From Arthrobacter sp. H-02-3 (GTDB taxonomy: Bacteria > Actinomycetota > Actinomycetes > Actinomycetales > Micrococcaceae), in NCBI RefSeq assembly GCF_003097355.1, contig NZ_PYUI01000006.1:124001-188000 (forward strand): a stretch of 64,000 bases of DNA, given 5' to 3'. The notes under the pieces are model-generated. The model ran no database searches. It was not told the origin of the DNA and worked only from the letters and a program-made list of their open reading frames with translations. Made by a program: the position numbers and the translations under genes. Every line of letters begins with the position of its first letter. Positions within the stretch are counted from its first letter, which is position 1. Of the stretch, positions 52,016-62,247 are shown piece after piece.

Positions 52016-53524
52016 TCATCCCTTGGCAGCCCAGGGGTCGGCGATGCCGATGTATTGGGTGGTGGTGTATTCGGCGATGCCTTCGGAGCCGCCCTCGCGG
52101 CCCAGGCCGGATTGTTTGACGCCGCCGAAGGGGGCGGCGGCGTTGGAGATGACGCCGGCGTTGAAGCCAACCATGCCGAATTCGATCTGTTCCGCGACGC
52201 GCAGGAGCCGGTTGAAGTCGCGGCTGTAGACGTAGGAGGCCAGTCCGTATTCGGTGGCGTTGGCCAGCCGAATCGCGTCCTCTTCGGTGGCGAAGGTGGT
52301 CACGGGGGCGACGGGGCCGAAGATTTCCTGGCGGAGGATTTCGGCGTCGTTGGGGACGTTGGCGAGCACGGTGGGCCGGTAGAAGTAGCCGGGACCGTCC
52401 ACGGGGGAACCGCCGGTGACCGCTGTGGCCCCGGCGTCGACGGCGGCGGTCACCAGGGCGTGGACGTCGTCGCGGGCGCCGGCGTCGATGAGCGGGCCCA
52501 CCGTGGTGTCCGGTTCGGTGCCGCGGCCGGTGGTCAGGGCGCCCATGGCGGCGGCGAACTTGCGGGTGAATTCCTGGGCCACGGATGCCTGGACGAGGAA
52601 GCGGTTGGCGGCGGTGCAGGCCTCGCCCATGTTGCGCATCTTCGCGGCCATCGCGCCCTCGACCGCGGCGTCGAGGTCGGCGTCCTCGAAGACGATGAAC
52701 GGGGCGTTGCCGCCGAGCTCCATCGAGGTGCGCAGCACATTTTGGGCGGCGTCGGCCATGAGGCGCTTGCCCACCGGGGTGGAACCGGTGAAGGAGACCT
52801 TCCGGAGCCGGGAATCGGCGAGCAGCGGCCCGGAGATCCCGGCGGCGCTGGAGGAGGCCACAACGTTCAGGACCCCGGCGGGCAGGCCGGCGTCGAGCAT
52901 GGTCTTTGCGAAGAGCTGGGCGGTCAACGGAGTGAGCTTGGCCGGTTTAAGGACCATGGTGCAGCCGGCGGCGACGGCGGGCGCGACCTTGCGGGTGGCC
53001 ATCGCGAGGGGGAAGTTCCAGGGCGTGATGAGCAGGCACGGCCCCACGGGCTTTTTCTGCACCAGGATCTTGTTCCTGCCTTCGGGGGTGGTGAGGTAGC
53101 GGCCGTAGTCGCGGACCGTCTCCTCGGAGAACCAGCGCAGGAACTCGGCGCCGTAGGCCACCTCGCCGCGGGCCTCGGCCAGCGGCTTGCCCATTTCCAG
53201 GGTCATGAGCAGGGCGAAGTCCTCGGCGCGCTCGGTCACCAGGTCAAAGGCGCGGCGCAGGATTTCGGCGCGTTCACGGGGTGCCGTCCGGGCCCAGGCG
53301 GCCTGGGCCTTGTCGGCGGCGTCGAGCGCGGCGAGGGCGTCCTCGCTCGTCGCGGAGGCGAGCGTGGCGAGGACCTCGCCGGTGGCGGGGTCGTGGACGT
53401 CGAACGTGCCGCCGTCGGACGCGTCACGCCACTGGCCGTTAATCAGCAGGCCGGTAGGCACGGAAGCGAGCAGAAATGCCTCGCGCTCGGGTGAGATGGC
53501 AGGGGTGATCGCGGAAACAGTCAT
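52016..53524 (-). CDS. gabD: Succinate-semialdehyde dehydrogenase (GabD-type)
   Basis: Oxidises succinate semialdehyde to succinate. 502 residues; general base Glu269 (MELGGNAPF) and nucleophile Cys303 (NMGEACTAANRF), cofactor strand ITPWNFPLAMATRKVAPAV. The protein clusters with the SSADH subfamily by QVEFGMVGFNAG-type C-terminal motifs (EQIEFGMVGFNAG) and FGGVKQSGLGREGG. It is the last gene of the hpa operon (19-base gap after hpaI) and removes the semialdehyde released by HpaI. This finishes the homoprotocatechuate route to central metabolism. Confidence 0.9.
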   Translation of the reverse strand: MTVSAITPAISPEREAFLLASVPTGLLINGQWRDASDGGTFDVHDPATGEVLATLASATSEDALAALDAADKAQAAWARTAPRERAEILRRAFDLVTERAEDFALLMTLEMGKPLAEARGEVAYGAEFLRWFSEETVRDYGRYLTTPEGRNKILVQKKPVGPCLLITPWNFPLAMATRKVAPAVAAGCTMVLKPAKLTPLTAQLFAKTMLDAGLPAGVLNVVASSSAAGISGPLLADSRLRKVSFTGSTPVGKRLMADAAQNVLRTSMELGGNAPFIVFEDADLDAAVEGAMAAKMRNMGEACTAANRFLVQASVAQEFTRKFAAAMGALTTGRGTEPDTTVGPLIDAGARDDVHALVTAAVDAGATAVTGGSPVDGPGYFYRPTVLANVPNDAEILRQEIFGPVAPVTTFATEEDAIRLANATEYGLASYVYSRDFNRLLRVAEQIEFGMVGFNAGVISNAAAPFGGVKQSGLGREGGSEGIAEYTTTQYIGIADPWAAKG

Positions 53525-53543
53525 GAGGAGGTCCTAAAGGGAG

Positions 53544-54377
53544 TCAGTAGCTGGTCGGGGTTTCGGCAGGGCCAATCACCGGGTCCGGCGGGATGTATTG
53601 GGCCGCAAGGGCTTCGGAGCCGCGGGCCAGCAGGGCGACGTCGGCGCCCACCAGCACGAAGGCGGCACCGGCGGCCAGGTAGGCGCGGGCCGTGGGCGGG
53701 TTGAAGGCGTTTACGCCGGCGGGTTTTCCGGCCGCTGTGGCGGCGGCAATGCAGTGTTCGACGGCGGCGCGCACCCGGGGGTGTTCCTGCTGGCCGAGCA
53801 GTCCCAGGGAGGCGGCGAGGTCGGAGGGGCCCAGGAAGATCGCATCTACGCCGTCCACAGCCAGGATCTCCTCCACGGCCGCGACCGCGGCTTCGGATTC
53901 GATCTGCACCGTGAGGCTGACGGTGTCCGAGGCGCGGGCGAGGTAGTCCGGGACCCTGTTCCAGCGCGCGGCCCGGGCCAGGGCGGAGCCGACGCCGCGG
54001 ACCCCGTGGGGCGGGTAGCGGGTGGCGGCCACGGCGGCTTCGGCGTCGGCGGCCGAGTTCACCATGGGGATCAGCAGGTTCTGCACGCCCAGGTCCAGGT
54101 ACTGCTTGATGAGGACGGTGTCGTTCACGGGCGGCCGGACCAGGACCTGGACCGGGTAGCCGTGCACGGCCTGCAGCTGGGCGAGGATGGATTCGAGTCC
54201 GTTGGGGCTGTGTTCGGCGTCGATGAGGAGCCAGTCCAGGCCGGAGCCGGCGCAGAGTTCGGCCATCAGGGGGCTGCCGGAGCAGACCCACATTCCGGCC
54301 AGGGGGCGGCCGGCAGCGCCGGTTTGGTTGCGCAGGGCGTCCCGGAAGGTTTCATCTGGTTTTACTCGAAGCGGCAT
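53544..54377 (-). CDS. hpaI: 4-hydroxy-2-oxoheptane-1,7-dioate aldolase (HpaI)
   Basis: Class II metal-dependent aldolase of about 277 residues splitting 4-hydroxy-2-oxoheptanedioate into pyruvate and succinate semialdehyde. HpaI/HpcH signatures: FLGPSDLAASLG with the metal site, LIDAEHSPNGLESILAQLQA, VRPPVNDTVLIKQYLDLG, MVNSAADAEAAVAATRYPPH. The start ATG overlaps the end of hpaH by 16 bases; a longer frame to 54785 is the hpaH gene read out of phase. Last carbon-cleaving step of the pathway. Confidence 0.93.
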   Translation of the reverse strand: MPLRVKPDETFRDALRNQTGAAGRPLAGMWVCSGSPLMAELCAGSGLDWLLIDAEHSPNGLESILAQLQAVHGYPVQVLVRPPVNDTVLIKQYLDLGVQNLLIPMVNSAADAEAAVAATRYPPHGVRGVGSALARAARWNRVPDYLARASDTVSLTVQIESEAAVAAVEEILAVDGVDAIFLGPSDLAASLGLLGQQEHPRVRAAVEHCIAAATAAGKPAGVNAFNPPTARAYLAAGAAFVLVGADVALLARGSEALAAQYIPPDPVIGPAETPTSY

Positions 54378-55147
54378 GTTACGACTCCCAGGGGTCCGTA
54401 GTCGGCGTGGACGGTATCTCCCTTGTACACCCAGAGGGGCCGGGTGAAGGAGCCGGCGAGGATGATGTCGCCGGCCTTCATGCCGTCTCCGTGGGCGGCG
54501 ATCTTGTTGGCCAGCCAGTGCACCCCGTTGGCGGGGTGGTCCAGGACGCCGGCGGCGACGCCGGTTTCCTCGACGGTCTGGTTCTTGTAGAGGATGGCGG
54601 AGACCCAGCGGAGGTCGACGGCGTCGGGCTTCACCGGGCGGCCGCCGACCACCATGGCACCCATGGCGGCGTTGTCGGCGATGGTGTCCACGATCGTCCG
54701 GCCCTCCATTTCGATCCGGGAGTCCAGGATCTCCAGGGCCGGGACCACGTAGTCGGTGGCGTTCAGGACGTCGAAGATGGTGCAACCGGGGCCGGCGAGG
54801 TCCTTCTTCAGCACGAACGCCAGTTCCACTTCCACACGGGGGTGGGTGTAGCGGTCCCAGCCCACGGAGCAGCCGGTTTCCAGGACCATGTCATCGAAGA
54901 TGGCGCCGTAGTCCGGCTCGGTGATGCCGGTCGCGGCCTGCATGGCTTTGGATGTGAGCCCGATTTTGCGGCCCACGAGCCTGCGCCCGGCGGCCTCGTT
55001 GCGGCGCCGCCACAGCTGCTGGACGGCGTAGGAGTCCTCCACCGTCATGCCAGGGTAGCGGGCGGTCAGGCGGGCGACAGGGGTCCGGGACCGGCCGGCT
55101 TCCAGCAGTTCGTCAGCGATCGCCTCGATCGTCGCGGGGTCAAGCAT
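54362..55147 (-). CDS. hpaH: 2-oxo-hept-4-ene-1,7-dioate hydratase (HpaH)
   Basis: Hydratase of 261 residues of the FAH-fold vinylpyruvate hydratase group, adding water to 2-oxohept-4-ene-1,7-dioate. Visible: RRLVGRKIGLTSKAMQAATG, DYGAIFDDMV, the metal ligands in HPRVEVELAFVLKKDLAG, PALEILDSRIE and NGVHWLANKIA. It lies between hpaD and hpaI. A 104-base gap with a strong hairpin precedes it, unlike the other tight junctions of the operon, so its expression may be tuned separately. Confidence 0.92.
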   Translation of the reverse strand: MLDPATIEAIADELLEAGRSRTPVARLTARYPGMTVEDSYAVQQLWRRRNEAAGRRLVGRKIGLTSKAMQAATGITEPDYGAIFDDMVLETGCSVGWDRYTHPRVEVELAFVLKKDLAGPGCTIFDVLNATDYVVPALEILDSRIEMEGRTIVDTIADNAAMGAMVVGGRPVKPDAVDLRWVSAILYKNQTVEETGVAAGVLDHPANGVHWLANKIAAHGDGMKAGDIILAGSFTRPLWVYKGDTVHADYGPLGVVTCRFE

Positions 55148-55191
55148 TCGGGTGCTCCTCAGGTTCTCGGGCGGTATGGGGGGACGGCCGG

Positions 55192-55226
55192 GGCCGGTCC
55201 CGCGCCTGTCGGAGGCGGGACCGGCC
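55192..55226 (-). other. Intercistronic hairpin between hpaD and hpaH
   Basis: A perfect 12-base stem GGCCGGTCCCGC / GCGGGACCGGCC with an 11-base loop, 26 bases after the hpaD stop, without a T-run. It probably protects or partly terminates the hpaG-hpaD half of the transcript. Confidence 0.65.
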
Positions 55227-55251
55227 GCGCGGGCCAGGGTTTACAGCCGCG

Positions 55252-56340
55252 TTAGAGCTGGGCGCCGAGCTTGAACCCGGTCTTCTCCCCGGCGTGGCCG
55301 TCCTCGTCCTTGCGGGTGTAGGAGAACCCGTCGGCGCCCACGGTCACGGCCATCTCGCTCTTTTCCTCGCGGACGATGACGGGCTGGGGGTTGCCGTCGA
55401 GGTCCAGGACCAGGGAGGCCTCGGTGTACCAGGACGGGACCACGGGGTTGCCCCACCAGTCGCGGCGCTGGTTGTCGTGCACGTCCCAGGTGATGGTGGG
55501 GTTGTCCGGGTCGCCGGTGTAGTAGTCCTGGGTGTAGATCTCCACGCGGTGGCCGTCCGGGTCCAGGATGTAGAGGTAGAAGGCGTTGGAGACGCCGTGC
55601 CGGCCGGGGCCGCGCTCGATCCTGTCGGAGATGCGCAGGGCGCCCATCTTGTCGCAGATCTGGATGATGTTGTGCTTCTCGTGGGTGGCGAACGCGACGT
55701 GGTGCATGCGCGGGCCGTTGCCGCCGGTCAGGGCGGTGTCGTGCACGGTCTGCTTGCGGTGCATCCAGGCGGCGTAGGTGACGCCGTCGGAGTCCTGGAT
55801 GTCTTCGGAGACGCGGAAGCCGAGGTCCTCGAGGTACTTGCGGCCGCGCGGTACGTCGGGGGTGACCTGGTTGAAGTGGTCCAGGCGCACGAGCTCCCCG
55901 GCGGAGTAGAGGTCGTAGCGCTGGGTGAGGCGTTCCACGTGCTCCACCTCGTAAAAGAACTCGTAGGGGAAGCCCAGCGGGTCCTCGACGCGGACGGAGT
56001 CGCCGATGCCCTTGGTGAAGCCGTCCTTGCGGCGTTCGGTGCGGCAGCCCAGTTCCTTGTAGTAGGCCTCGGCGGCGTCCACCTCGGCGGGGGACTTCAC
56101 CCGGTAGGCGAAGGCCGCGACGGCGGCGATGGGTCCCTTGCGGAGCACCAGGTTGTGGTGGATGAACTCCTCAAGCGAACGCAGGTAGATGGCGTTCTCG
56201 TCTTCCTCGGTGACGTGCAGGCCAAGGAGGTCCACGTAGAAGGCGCGGGATTTGGCGAGGTCGGTGACGACGATTTCCATATAGGCGCAGCGGACGATGT
56301 CCGGTGCCGGGACCGTGGGGGTGGGGACGAAGTTGGTCAT
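55252..56340 (-). CDS. hpaD: 3,4-dihydroxyphenylacetate 2,3-dioxygenase (HpaD/MndD-type)
   Basis: Ring-cleaving extradiol dioxygenase of 362 residues, giving 5-carboxymethyl-2-hydroxymuconate semialdehyde. It has two tandem VOC domains (about 15-145 and 150-290). The metal triad falls at His155 (VRLDHFNQVT), His214 (MHHVAFA) and Glu267 (HRVEIYTQDYY), the same numbers I recall for the Mn(II) enzyme MndD of Arthrobacter globiformis and its Fe relative of Brevibacterium. This family can use Mn or Fe; the metal is not determined by sequence. The C-terminal lid (about 290-362) has SWYTEASLVLDLDG. Confidence 0.95.
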   Translation of the reverse strand: MTNFVPTPTVPAPDIVRCAYMEIVVTDLAKSRAFYVDLLGLHVTEEDENAIYLRSLEEFIHHNLVLRKGPIAAVAAFAYRVKSPAEVDAAEAYYKELGCRTERRKDGFTKGIGDSVRVEDPLGFPYEFFYEVEHVERLTQRYDLYSAGELVRLDHFNQVTPDVPRGRKYLEDLGFRVSEDIQDSDGVTYAAWMHRKQTVHDTALTGGNGPRMHHVAFATHEKHNIIQICDKMGALRISDRIERGPGRHGVSNAFYLYILDPDGHRVEIYTQDYYTGDPDNPTITWDVHDNQRRDWWGNPVVPSWYTEASLVLDLDGNPQPVIVREEKSEMAVTVGADGFSYTRKDEDGHAGEKTGFKLGAQL

Positions 56341-56389
56341 GGTGTTCTCTCTTCTTTGAAAGGGGTCTGCTTGGCGCTGGCGTGAAAGC

Positions 56390-57904
<1,515 letters not shown>

Positions 57905-57916
57905 TGTTGTCTTCCT

Positions 57917-58612
57917 TTACTGCTGTGCGGTCTGCGGGGTCGGGTGGTCGTGGGCGGCCGCCTGGGCAAGGTACGCGTCGAGGGTGGCGGATCGGTGGAG
58001 TCGGGCGGCCTTTTCGATCGCGTCCGGGCTGGCGCCGGACTCGATGAGTTGCAGCAGGGCTTCGTGCTCGTCGACCGAGTCGTGGGCGCGGCCGGGGACG
58101 AAGCGGAACGTGGAGGACCGCAGGGACGCGAGCCGATTCCAGCCCCGGTGGACCAGGTCCAGGATGTGCGGATTGGGGCAGTGCTCGAACAGGACGCTGT
58201 GGAAGTCCTGGTTCAGTGCGGTGAACCGGACGGGATCGAAGTGTTCCAGGCAGTCGCGCATCTCGGCGTTCACCGCCCGGGCCCGGGCCACGTCCGCCTC
58301 CCCGATCAGCGGAGCCGACAGGGCCGTGGCGGCGCCCTCGACAATGCTCAGGGTCTGCATCGTGTAGAGGTACTCGGTCGGGTCGATCCCGGAGACGGTG
58401 GCGCCGACGTTCCGTTCAAACGTCACCAGGCCCTCGGCCTCGAGCCGGCGGATAGCCTCACGGACCGGAACCACGCTGACGCCCAGGTCCTCGGCGATCT
58501 TCGCCAGCACCAGCCGGTAGCCGGGGGAGTAGGTCCCGTCCACGATCCGGGCCTTGACGGCCGCATAGGCCTGTTCGGACTTGCTGACTGTCGTAGTGGC
58601 TGTGTCAGCCAT
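57917..58612 (-). CDS. GntR/FCD-family regulator of the hpa operon
   Basis: Repressor of 231 residues inside the operon it probably controls. Winged helix: YAAVKARIVDGTYSPGYRLV and DLGVSVVPVREAIRRLEAEG; FCD domain (about 85-215) with ALNQDFHSVLFEHCPNP and SVDEHEALLQLIESG containing the ligand-binding His residues. Its start overlaps the end of the hpaG fusion gene by 8 bases. The Escherichia coli pathway uses a MarR-type HpaR, so a GntR member is a different solution. Tandem TCG-N4-CGA palindromes in front of hpaG are the probable sites. Confidence 0.88.
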   Translation of the reverse strand: MADTATTTVSKSEQAYAAVKARIVDGTYSPGYRLVLAKIAEDLGVSVVPVREAIRRLEAEGLVTFERNVGATVSGIDPTEYLYTMQTLSIVEGAATALSAPLIGEADVARARAVNAEMRDCLEHFDPVRFTALNQDFHSVLFEHCPNPHILDLVHRGWNRLASLRSSTFRFVPGRAHDSVDEHEALLQLIESGASPDAIEKAARLHRSATLDAYLAQAAAHDHPTPQTAQQ

Positions 58613-60077
58613 GGGCTTTGCCTGCTTCCCATTGCTCGTAGCGGGTCCGCCACGCGGCGTTGAGCGGGTAGAGGCCGTCCACGCTGTGGCCCTGCTGCAC
58701 CATTTCGAAAATGAAGACTTCCTCGCGTTCCTGGGCGATGGAATCGTCCGCGAGCTCTTCGGCCAGGGCCGGCGGGATCACCAGGATGCCGTCGGCATCG
58801 GCCACGATGATGTCCCCGGGCTGCACGGTGGTGCCGCCGCAGGCGATGGTGATGTCCGTGTCCCACGGGATGTGTCGGCGACCCAGGACGGCCGGGTGCG
58901 GGTTGGCATAGTAGGTGGGCATGTCCATCGCGGCCACCGCGGAGAAATCACGCACGCCGCCGTCGGTGATGACGGCTGCGGCGCCGCGGACCTGGGCGCG
59001 CAGGGCCAGGATGTCGCCGATGGTGCCGGTGCCCTTTTCGCCGCGGGCTTCCATGACCAGGATCTCTCCCTCGTTGACGGAATCGATGGCCTTCTTCTGG
59101 GCGTTGAAGCCGCCGCCGTGGGCCTTGAAGAGGTCCTCGCGGTTGGGGACGTAGCGCAGGGTCCGGGCCAGGCCGACGATCCGCTGGCCCGGGCGGGTGG
59201 AGGTGAGGCCGTCGATGCTGACGTTGTTCAGGCCGCGCTTGCGCAGCTGCGAGGACAGGGTGGCCGTGGACACGCTTTCCAGCTTCGCCTTCAGCTCCGG
59301 GGACAGGATGGCCGCCGGGGCCGGCAGGCCGGCCGCTTCACGCGAACCGTAGGCTTCCTCCCGCTGGAGATCATCAGTCCTGGGCCGGGCGCCGAAGTCC
59401 GCGAACGGCGTCGTGCCTTCCGCCACCCGGGTGACCAGCCGGCCGGTGGTCAAGTCAGCGCTGCTGACTTCCACCTCGATGACGTCCCCCGGGCTGGCCA
59501 CGGATGCCCCGGCCGGGGTGCCGGTGAGGATGATGTCGCCCTCTTCGAGGGTGAGGAGCTGGGAGAGGTCGGCGACGAGCCGGGCGAAGGGGAAAAGCAG
59601 CTCCGCGGTGGTGTCGTCCTGCACGAGGTCGCCGTTGTGCCAGGTGCGGACCCGCAGCTTGGCCGGGTCGACGGTGTCGGCGGCAATCAGGCCCGGGCCT
59701 ACGGGGGTGAAGCCGTCGCCGCCCTTGGACCGGAGGTTGGAGCCCTTGTCCGCATAACGGAGGTCATAGACGCCGAGGTCGTTGCTGGCCGTGACCCACT
59801 CGACGTGGCTCCAGGCATCCTCGATGCCCACGCGGCGGGCGGGCTTGCCGATGATCAAGGCGATCTCGCCCTCATAGCCGAGGAGTTCGCAGCCGGCGGG
59901 GCGTTCCACGGTTGACGGGGCTCCTGCCGAACCGACAGCCAGGGAGGACGACGGCTTCAGGAAGTAGGACGGCTGCTCTGGGGTGCGGCCGCGCTGGGCT
60001 GCCCGGCTGGGGTAGTTGACATGCACCGCGATGACCTTGCGGGCCGCGGCCAGGATGTGGTCGGTGACCTGTTCCAA
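58605..60077 (-). CDS. hpaG: HpaG-type isomerase/decarboxylase fused to an RraA-like domain
   Basis: A 490-residue two-domain protein. The N-terminal FAH-fold domain (about 1-250) has ELLGYEGEIALIIGK with metal-ligand Glu residues, SNDLGVYDLRYADKG, GGDGFTPVGP and DIILTGTPAGASVASPGDVI. It should isomerise 5-carboxymethyl-2-hydroxymuconate and decarboxylate the product (HpaG). The C-terminal domain (about 265-465) is RraA/HMG-aldolase-like (LSSQLRKRGLNNVSIDGL, VITDGGVRDFSAVAAMDMPT, QPGDIIVADADGILVIP). RraA aldolases usually have an acidic residue three positions after Arg-Asp; here it is Ala (RDFSA). Start is a rare TTG with a perfect ribosome site (GAGGAGT). First gene of the operon. Confidence 0.88.
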   Translation of the reverse strand: MEQVTDHILAAARKVIAVHVNYPSRAAQRGRTPEQPSYFLKPSSSLAVGSAGAPSTVERPAGCELLGYEGEIALIIGKPARRVGIEDAWSHVEWVTASNDLGVYDLRYADKGSNLRSKGGDGFTPVGPGLIAADTVDPAKLRVRTWHNGDLVQDDTTAELLFPFARLVADLSQLLTLEEGDIILTGTPAGASVASPGDVIEVEVSSADLTTGRLVTRVAEGTTPFADFGARPRTDDLQREEAYGSREAAGLPAPAAILSPELKAKLESVSTATLSSQLRKRGLNNVSIDGLTSTRPGQRIVGLARTLRYVPNREDLFKAHGGGFNAQKKAIDSVNEGEILVMEARGEKGTGTIGDILALRAQVRGAAAVITDGGVRDFSAVAAMDMPTYYANPHPAVLGRRHIPWDTDITIACGGTTVQPGDIIVADADGILVIPPALAEELADDSIAQEREEVFIFEMVQQGHSVDGLYPLNAAWRTRYEQWEAGKAHG

Positions 60078-60090
60078 GATTTACTCCTCA

Positions 60091-60113
60091 TCGAGTACGA
60101 AATCGTATACGAT
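60091..60113. promoter_or_regulatory. GntR-type tandem palindromes before hpaG
   Basis: Two inverted repeats of the form TCG-N4-CGA: TCGAGTACGA (60091-60100) and TCGTATACGA (60103-60112, extended to ATCGTATACGAT). Their starts are 12 bases apart, about one helix turn. They lie 14-36 bases before the hpaG start and would overlap the transcription start, consistent with repression by the GntR protein of the operon. Confidence 0.7.
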
Positions 60114-60221
60114 AACTATCACTCGACAGCTGGGGGTACGTCAACCCCCTGTTTTCCGGGATTTTTCAGGACACTTGTAACCCATGTCATATCTGCCGTA
60201 CAGTTTTGGATCAAAGGTCCA

Positions 60222-60256
60222 TTTCGATTATCGAACACGAAGTTCTGATATCGAAC
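60222..60256. promoter_or_regulatory. PcaR/IclR-type operator before the monooxygenase gene
   Basis: On the minus strand 60222-60236 reads GTTCGATAATCGAAA, matching 13 of 15 bases of the PcaR site as I recall it (GTTCGATAATCGCAC). A weaker second copy, GTTCTGATATCGAAC (10 of 15), occupies 60242-60256 about 20 bases further. They lie 46-80 bases before the GTG start of the monooxygenase. No IclR gene is adjacent; the nearest are at 48-49.6 kb. Confidence 0.6.
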
Positions 60257-60302
60257 ACAATAAGCAGCAATTGACCGCCACACAACGAAGTGAGGAAAGC
60301 CC

Positions 60303-62213
60303 GTGCATTTCCACCACCACGGTTACGTATCCGGTGACCCGCGAGTCCAGCCGGCCGCCGGCGTCGGCATCGACCGGCCCACGCAACTTCCAGACGAGGT
60401 CGACGTGCTCATCGTCGGCACCGGGCCCGCGGGCATCGTCGCAGCCGCCCAGCTGTCCCAGTTCCCCGGCGTCACGACCCGGATCGTGGAGCGCCGCGGC
60501 GGAAGGCTCGCCATCGGCCAGGCCGACGGCATCCAGGCCCGGAGCGTCGAGACCTTCCAGGCCTTCGGCTTCGCGGAGCGGATCATCGCCGAGGCCTACC
60601 GCATCACCGAGATGGCCTTCTGGAAGCCGGACCCCCGGAACCCCGCGAACATTGTCCGCAGCGCCCGCACCCTCGATGACCCGAGCGGAATCAGCGAGTT
60701 TCCGCATCTCATCGTGAATCAGGCCCGCGTCCTGGATTACTTCGGCGAGTTCATGGCGAATTCGCCCACCCGCATGACGCCGGACTACGGCTACGAGTTC
60801 GTCGGCCTTGAGGTCGCCGGTGAAGGGGAGTACCCCATCACCGTGACCCTCGTCCACACCGCCGGACCCGACGAGGGCCGGACGCGTACCGTCCGGGCGA
60901 AGTATGTTGTCGGAGCCGACGGCGCGCGGAGCAAGGTGCGGGACTCGATCGGCTGCACGCTCGCCGGCGACCAGGCCAACCACGCGTGGGGCGTCATGGA
61001 CGTGCTCGCCTCCACGGACTTCCCCGACATCCGCCTCAAATGCGCCATCCAGTCCCATGACGGTGGCAGCATCCTGCTCATCCCGCGCGAGGGCGGCCAC
61101 CTCTTCCGCATGTACGTCGACCTCGGCGAGGTCGCCGAGGATGACAACGGGGCCGTCCGCAAGACCACCATCGAGCAGATCATTGCCAAGGCCAACGCGA
61201 TCATCCACCCGTACACGCTCGACGTGCGCAACGTGGCCTGGCACAGTGTGTACGAGGTCGGCCACCGCCTCACCGACCGGTTCGACGACGTCCTCCCGGA
61301 GGAGCTCGGCACCCGCACGCCGCGCGTGTTCATCACCGGCGACGCCTGCCACACGCACAGCGCCAAGGCCGGCCAGGGCATGAACGTCTCCATGCAGGAC
61401 GGCTTCAACATCGGATGGAAGCTCGGCCACGTGCTCGAGGGCCGCAGCCCGGTCAGCCTGCTCTCCACCTACTCAGCCGAGCGCCAGGTTGTCGCGAAGG
61501 ACCTCATTGACTTCGACAAGGTGTGGTCGACGCTCATGGCCAAGAAGCCCGAAGAGTTCGAGAGCCCCTCTGAGCTCGAGGACTTCTACGTGCGCACCGC
61601 CGAGTTCCCCGCCGGCTTCATGACCGAGTACTCGCCGTCGATGATCGTCGCCGAGGCGGCGCACCAGAACCTGGCCACCGGCTTTCCTGTGGGCAAGCGT
61701 TTCAAGTCCGCCCCGGTTGTGCGCGTCTGCGACACTAATCCGGTCCAGCTCGGCCACCAGGCCACGGCGGACGGCCGGTGGCGCATCTACGTCTTCGCCG
61801 ACGGGGCAGCGCCAGGACAACAGTCGGGAGCACCGTCGCCGACGACGGACCTGGCCGCGTGGCTTGCCAGCGCGCCGGACTCGCCGCTAGCCGCCACGCC
61901 GGAGGGCGCCGACGCCGACGCCTGGTTCGACGTCAAGGTCATCTACCAGCAGGACCGCACGGGCATCGACATTGGCGCGGTGCCGGCGGTGTTCAAGCCG
62001 GAGGTCGGGCCGTTCAAGCTCCCGTACCTTGAGAAGGTCTACGGCACCGATCCGGCGTCGGACATCTTCGAGCTGCGCGGCGTCGACCGCGGCGGCGTCA
62101 TCGTGGTGGTGCGCCCGGACCAGTACGTGGCCAACGTCCTGCCGCTGACGGCGACGGCGGAGCTCGCCGCGTTCTTCGCGCCCGTCCTGCGCTCCCGCAC
62201 GCGCATCGGCTGA
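60303..62213 (+). CDS. FAD-dependent aromatic monooxygenase, 3-hydroxybenzoate 4-hydroxylase (MobA)-like
   Basis: Single-component flavoprotein hydroxylase of 636 residues, the length of MobA from Comamonas and of phenol 2-monooxygenase. FAD-binding VDVLIVGTGPAGIVAAAQLS (about 34-53), the DG-like segment KYVVGADGARSKVRDSIG, and the second FAD motif RVFITGDACHTHSAKAGQGM (about 340-360). A C-terminal thioredoxin-like domain (about 470-636) is typical of the phenol-hydroxylase branch. GTG start. Divergent from the hpa operon, it may make homoprotocatechuate from a hydroxyphenylacetate, or hydroxylate 3-hydroxybenzoate to protocatechuate; the family has both kinds of specificity. Confidence 0.85.
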   Translation: MHFHHHGYVSGDPRVQPAAGVGIDRPTQLPDEVDVLIVGTGPAGIVAAAQLSQFPGVTTRIVERRGGRLAIGQADGIQARSVETFQAFGFAERIIAEAYRITEMAFWKPDPRNPANIVRSARTLDDPSGISEFPHLIVNQARVLDYFGEFMANSPTRMTPDYGYEFVGLEVAGEGEYPITVTLVHTAGPDEGRTRTVRAKYVVGADGARSKVRDSIGCTLAGDQANHAWGVMDVLASTDFPDIRLKCAIQSHDGGSILLIPREGGHLFRMYVDLGEVAEDDNGAVRKTTIEQIIAKANAIIHPYTLDVRNVAWHSVYEVGHRLTDRFDDVLPEELGTRTPRVFITGDACHTHSAKAGQGMNVSMQDGFNIGWKLGHVLEGRSPVSLLSTYSAERQVVAKDLIDFDKVWSTLMAKKPEEFESPSELEDFYVRTAEFPAGFMTEYSPSMIVAEAAHQNLATGFPVGKRFKSAPVVRVCDTNPVQLGHQATADGRWRIYVFADGAAPGQQSGAPSPTTDLAAWLASAPDSPLAATPEGADADAWFDVKVIYQQDRTGIDIGAVPAVFKPEVGPFKLPYLEKVYGTDPASDIFELRGVDRGGVIVVVRPDQYVANVLPLTATAELAAFFAPVLRSRTRIG

Positions 62214-62247
62214 TCCGTGGCCCCGACAAAGTAATCAACTCCGTTTG

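Noticed and set aside
52055..53494. A 479-residue plus-strand open frame
   Set aside because: Exact mirror of gabD.
55294..56385. A 363-residue plus-strand open frame
   Set aside because: Mirror of hpaD, whose metal-ligand residues are conserved on the other strand.
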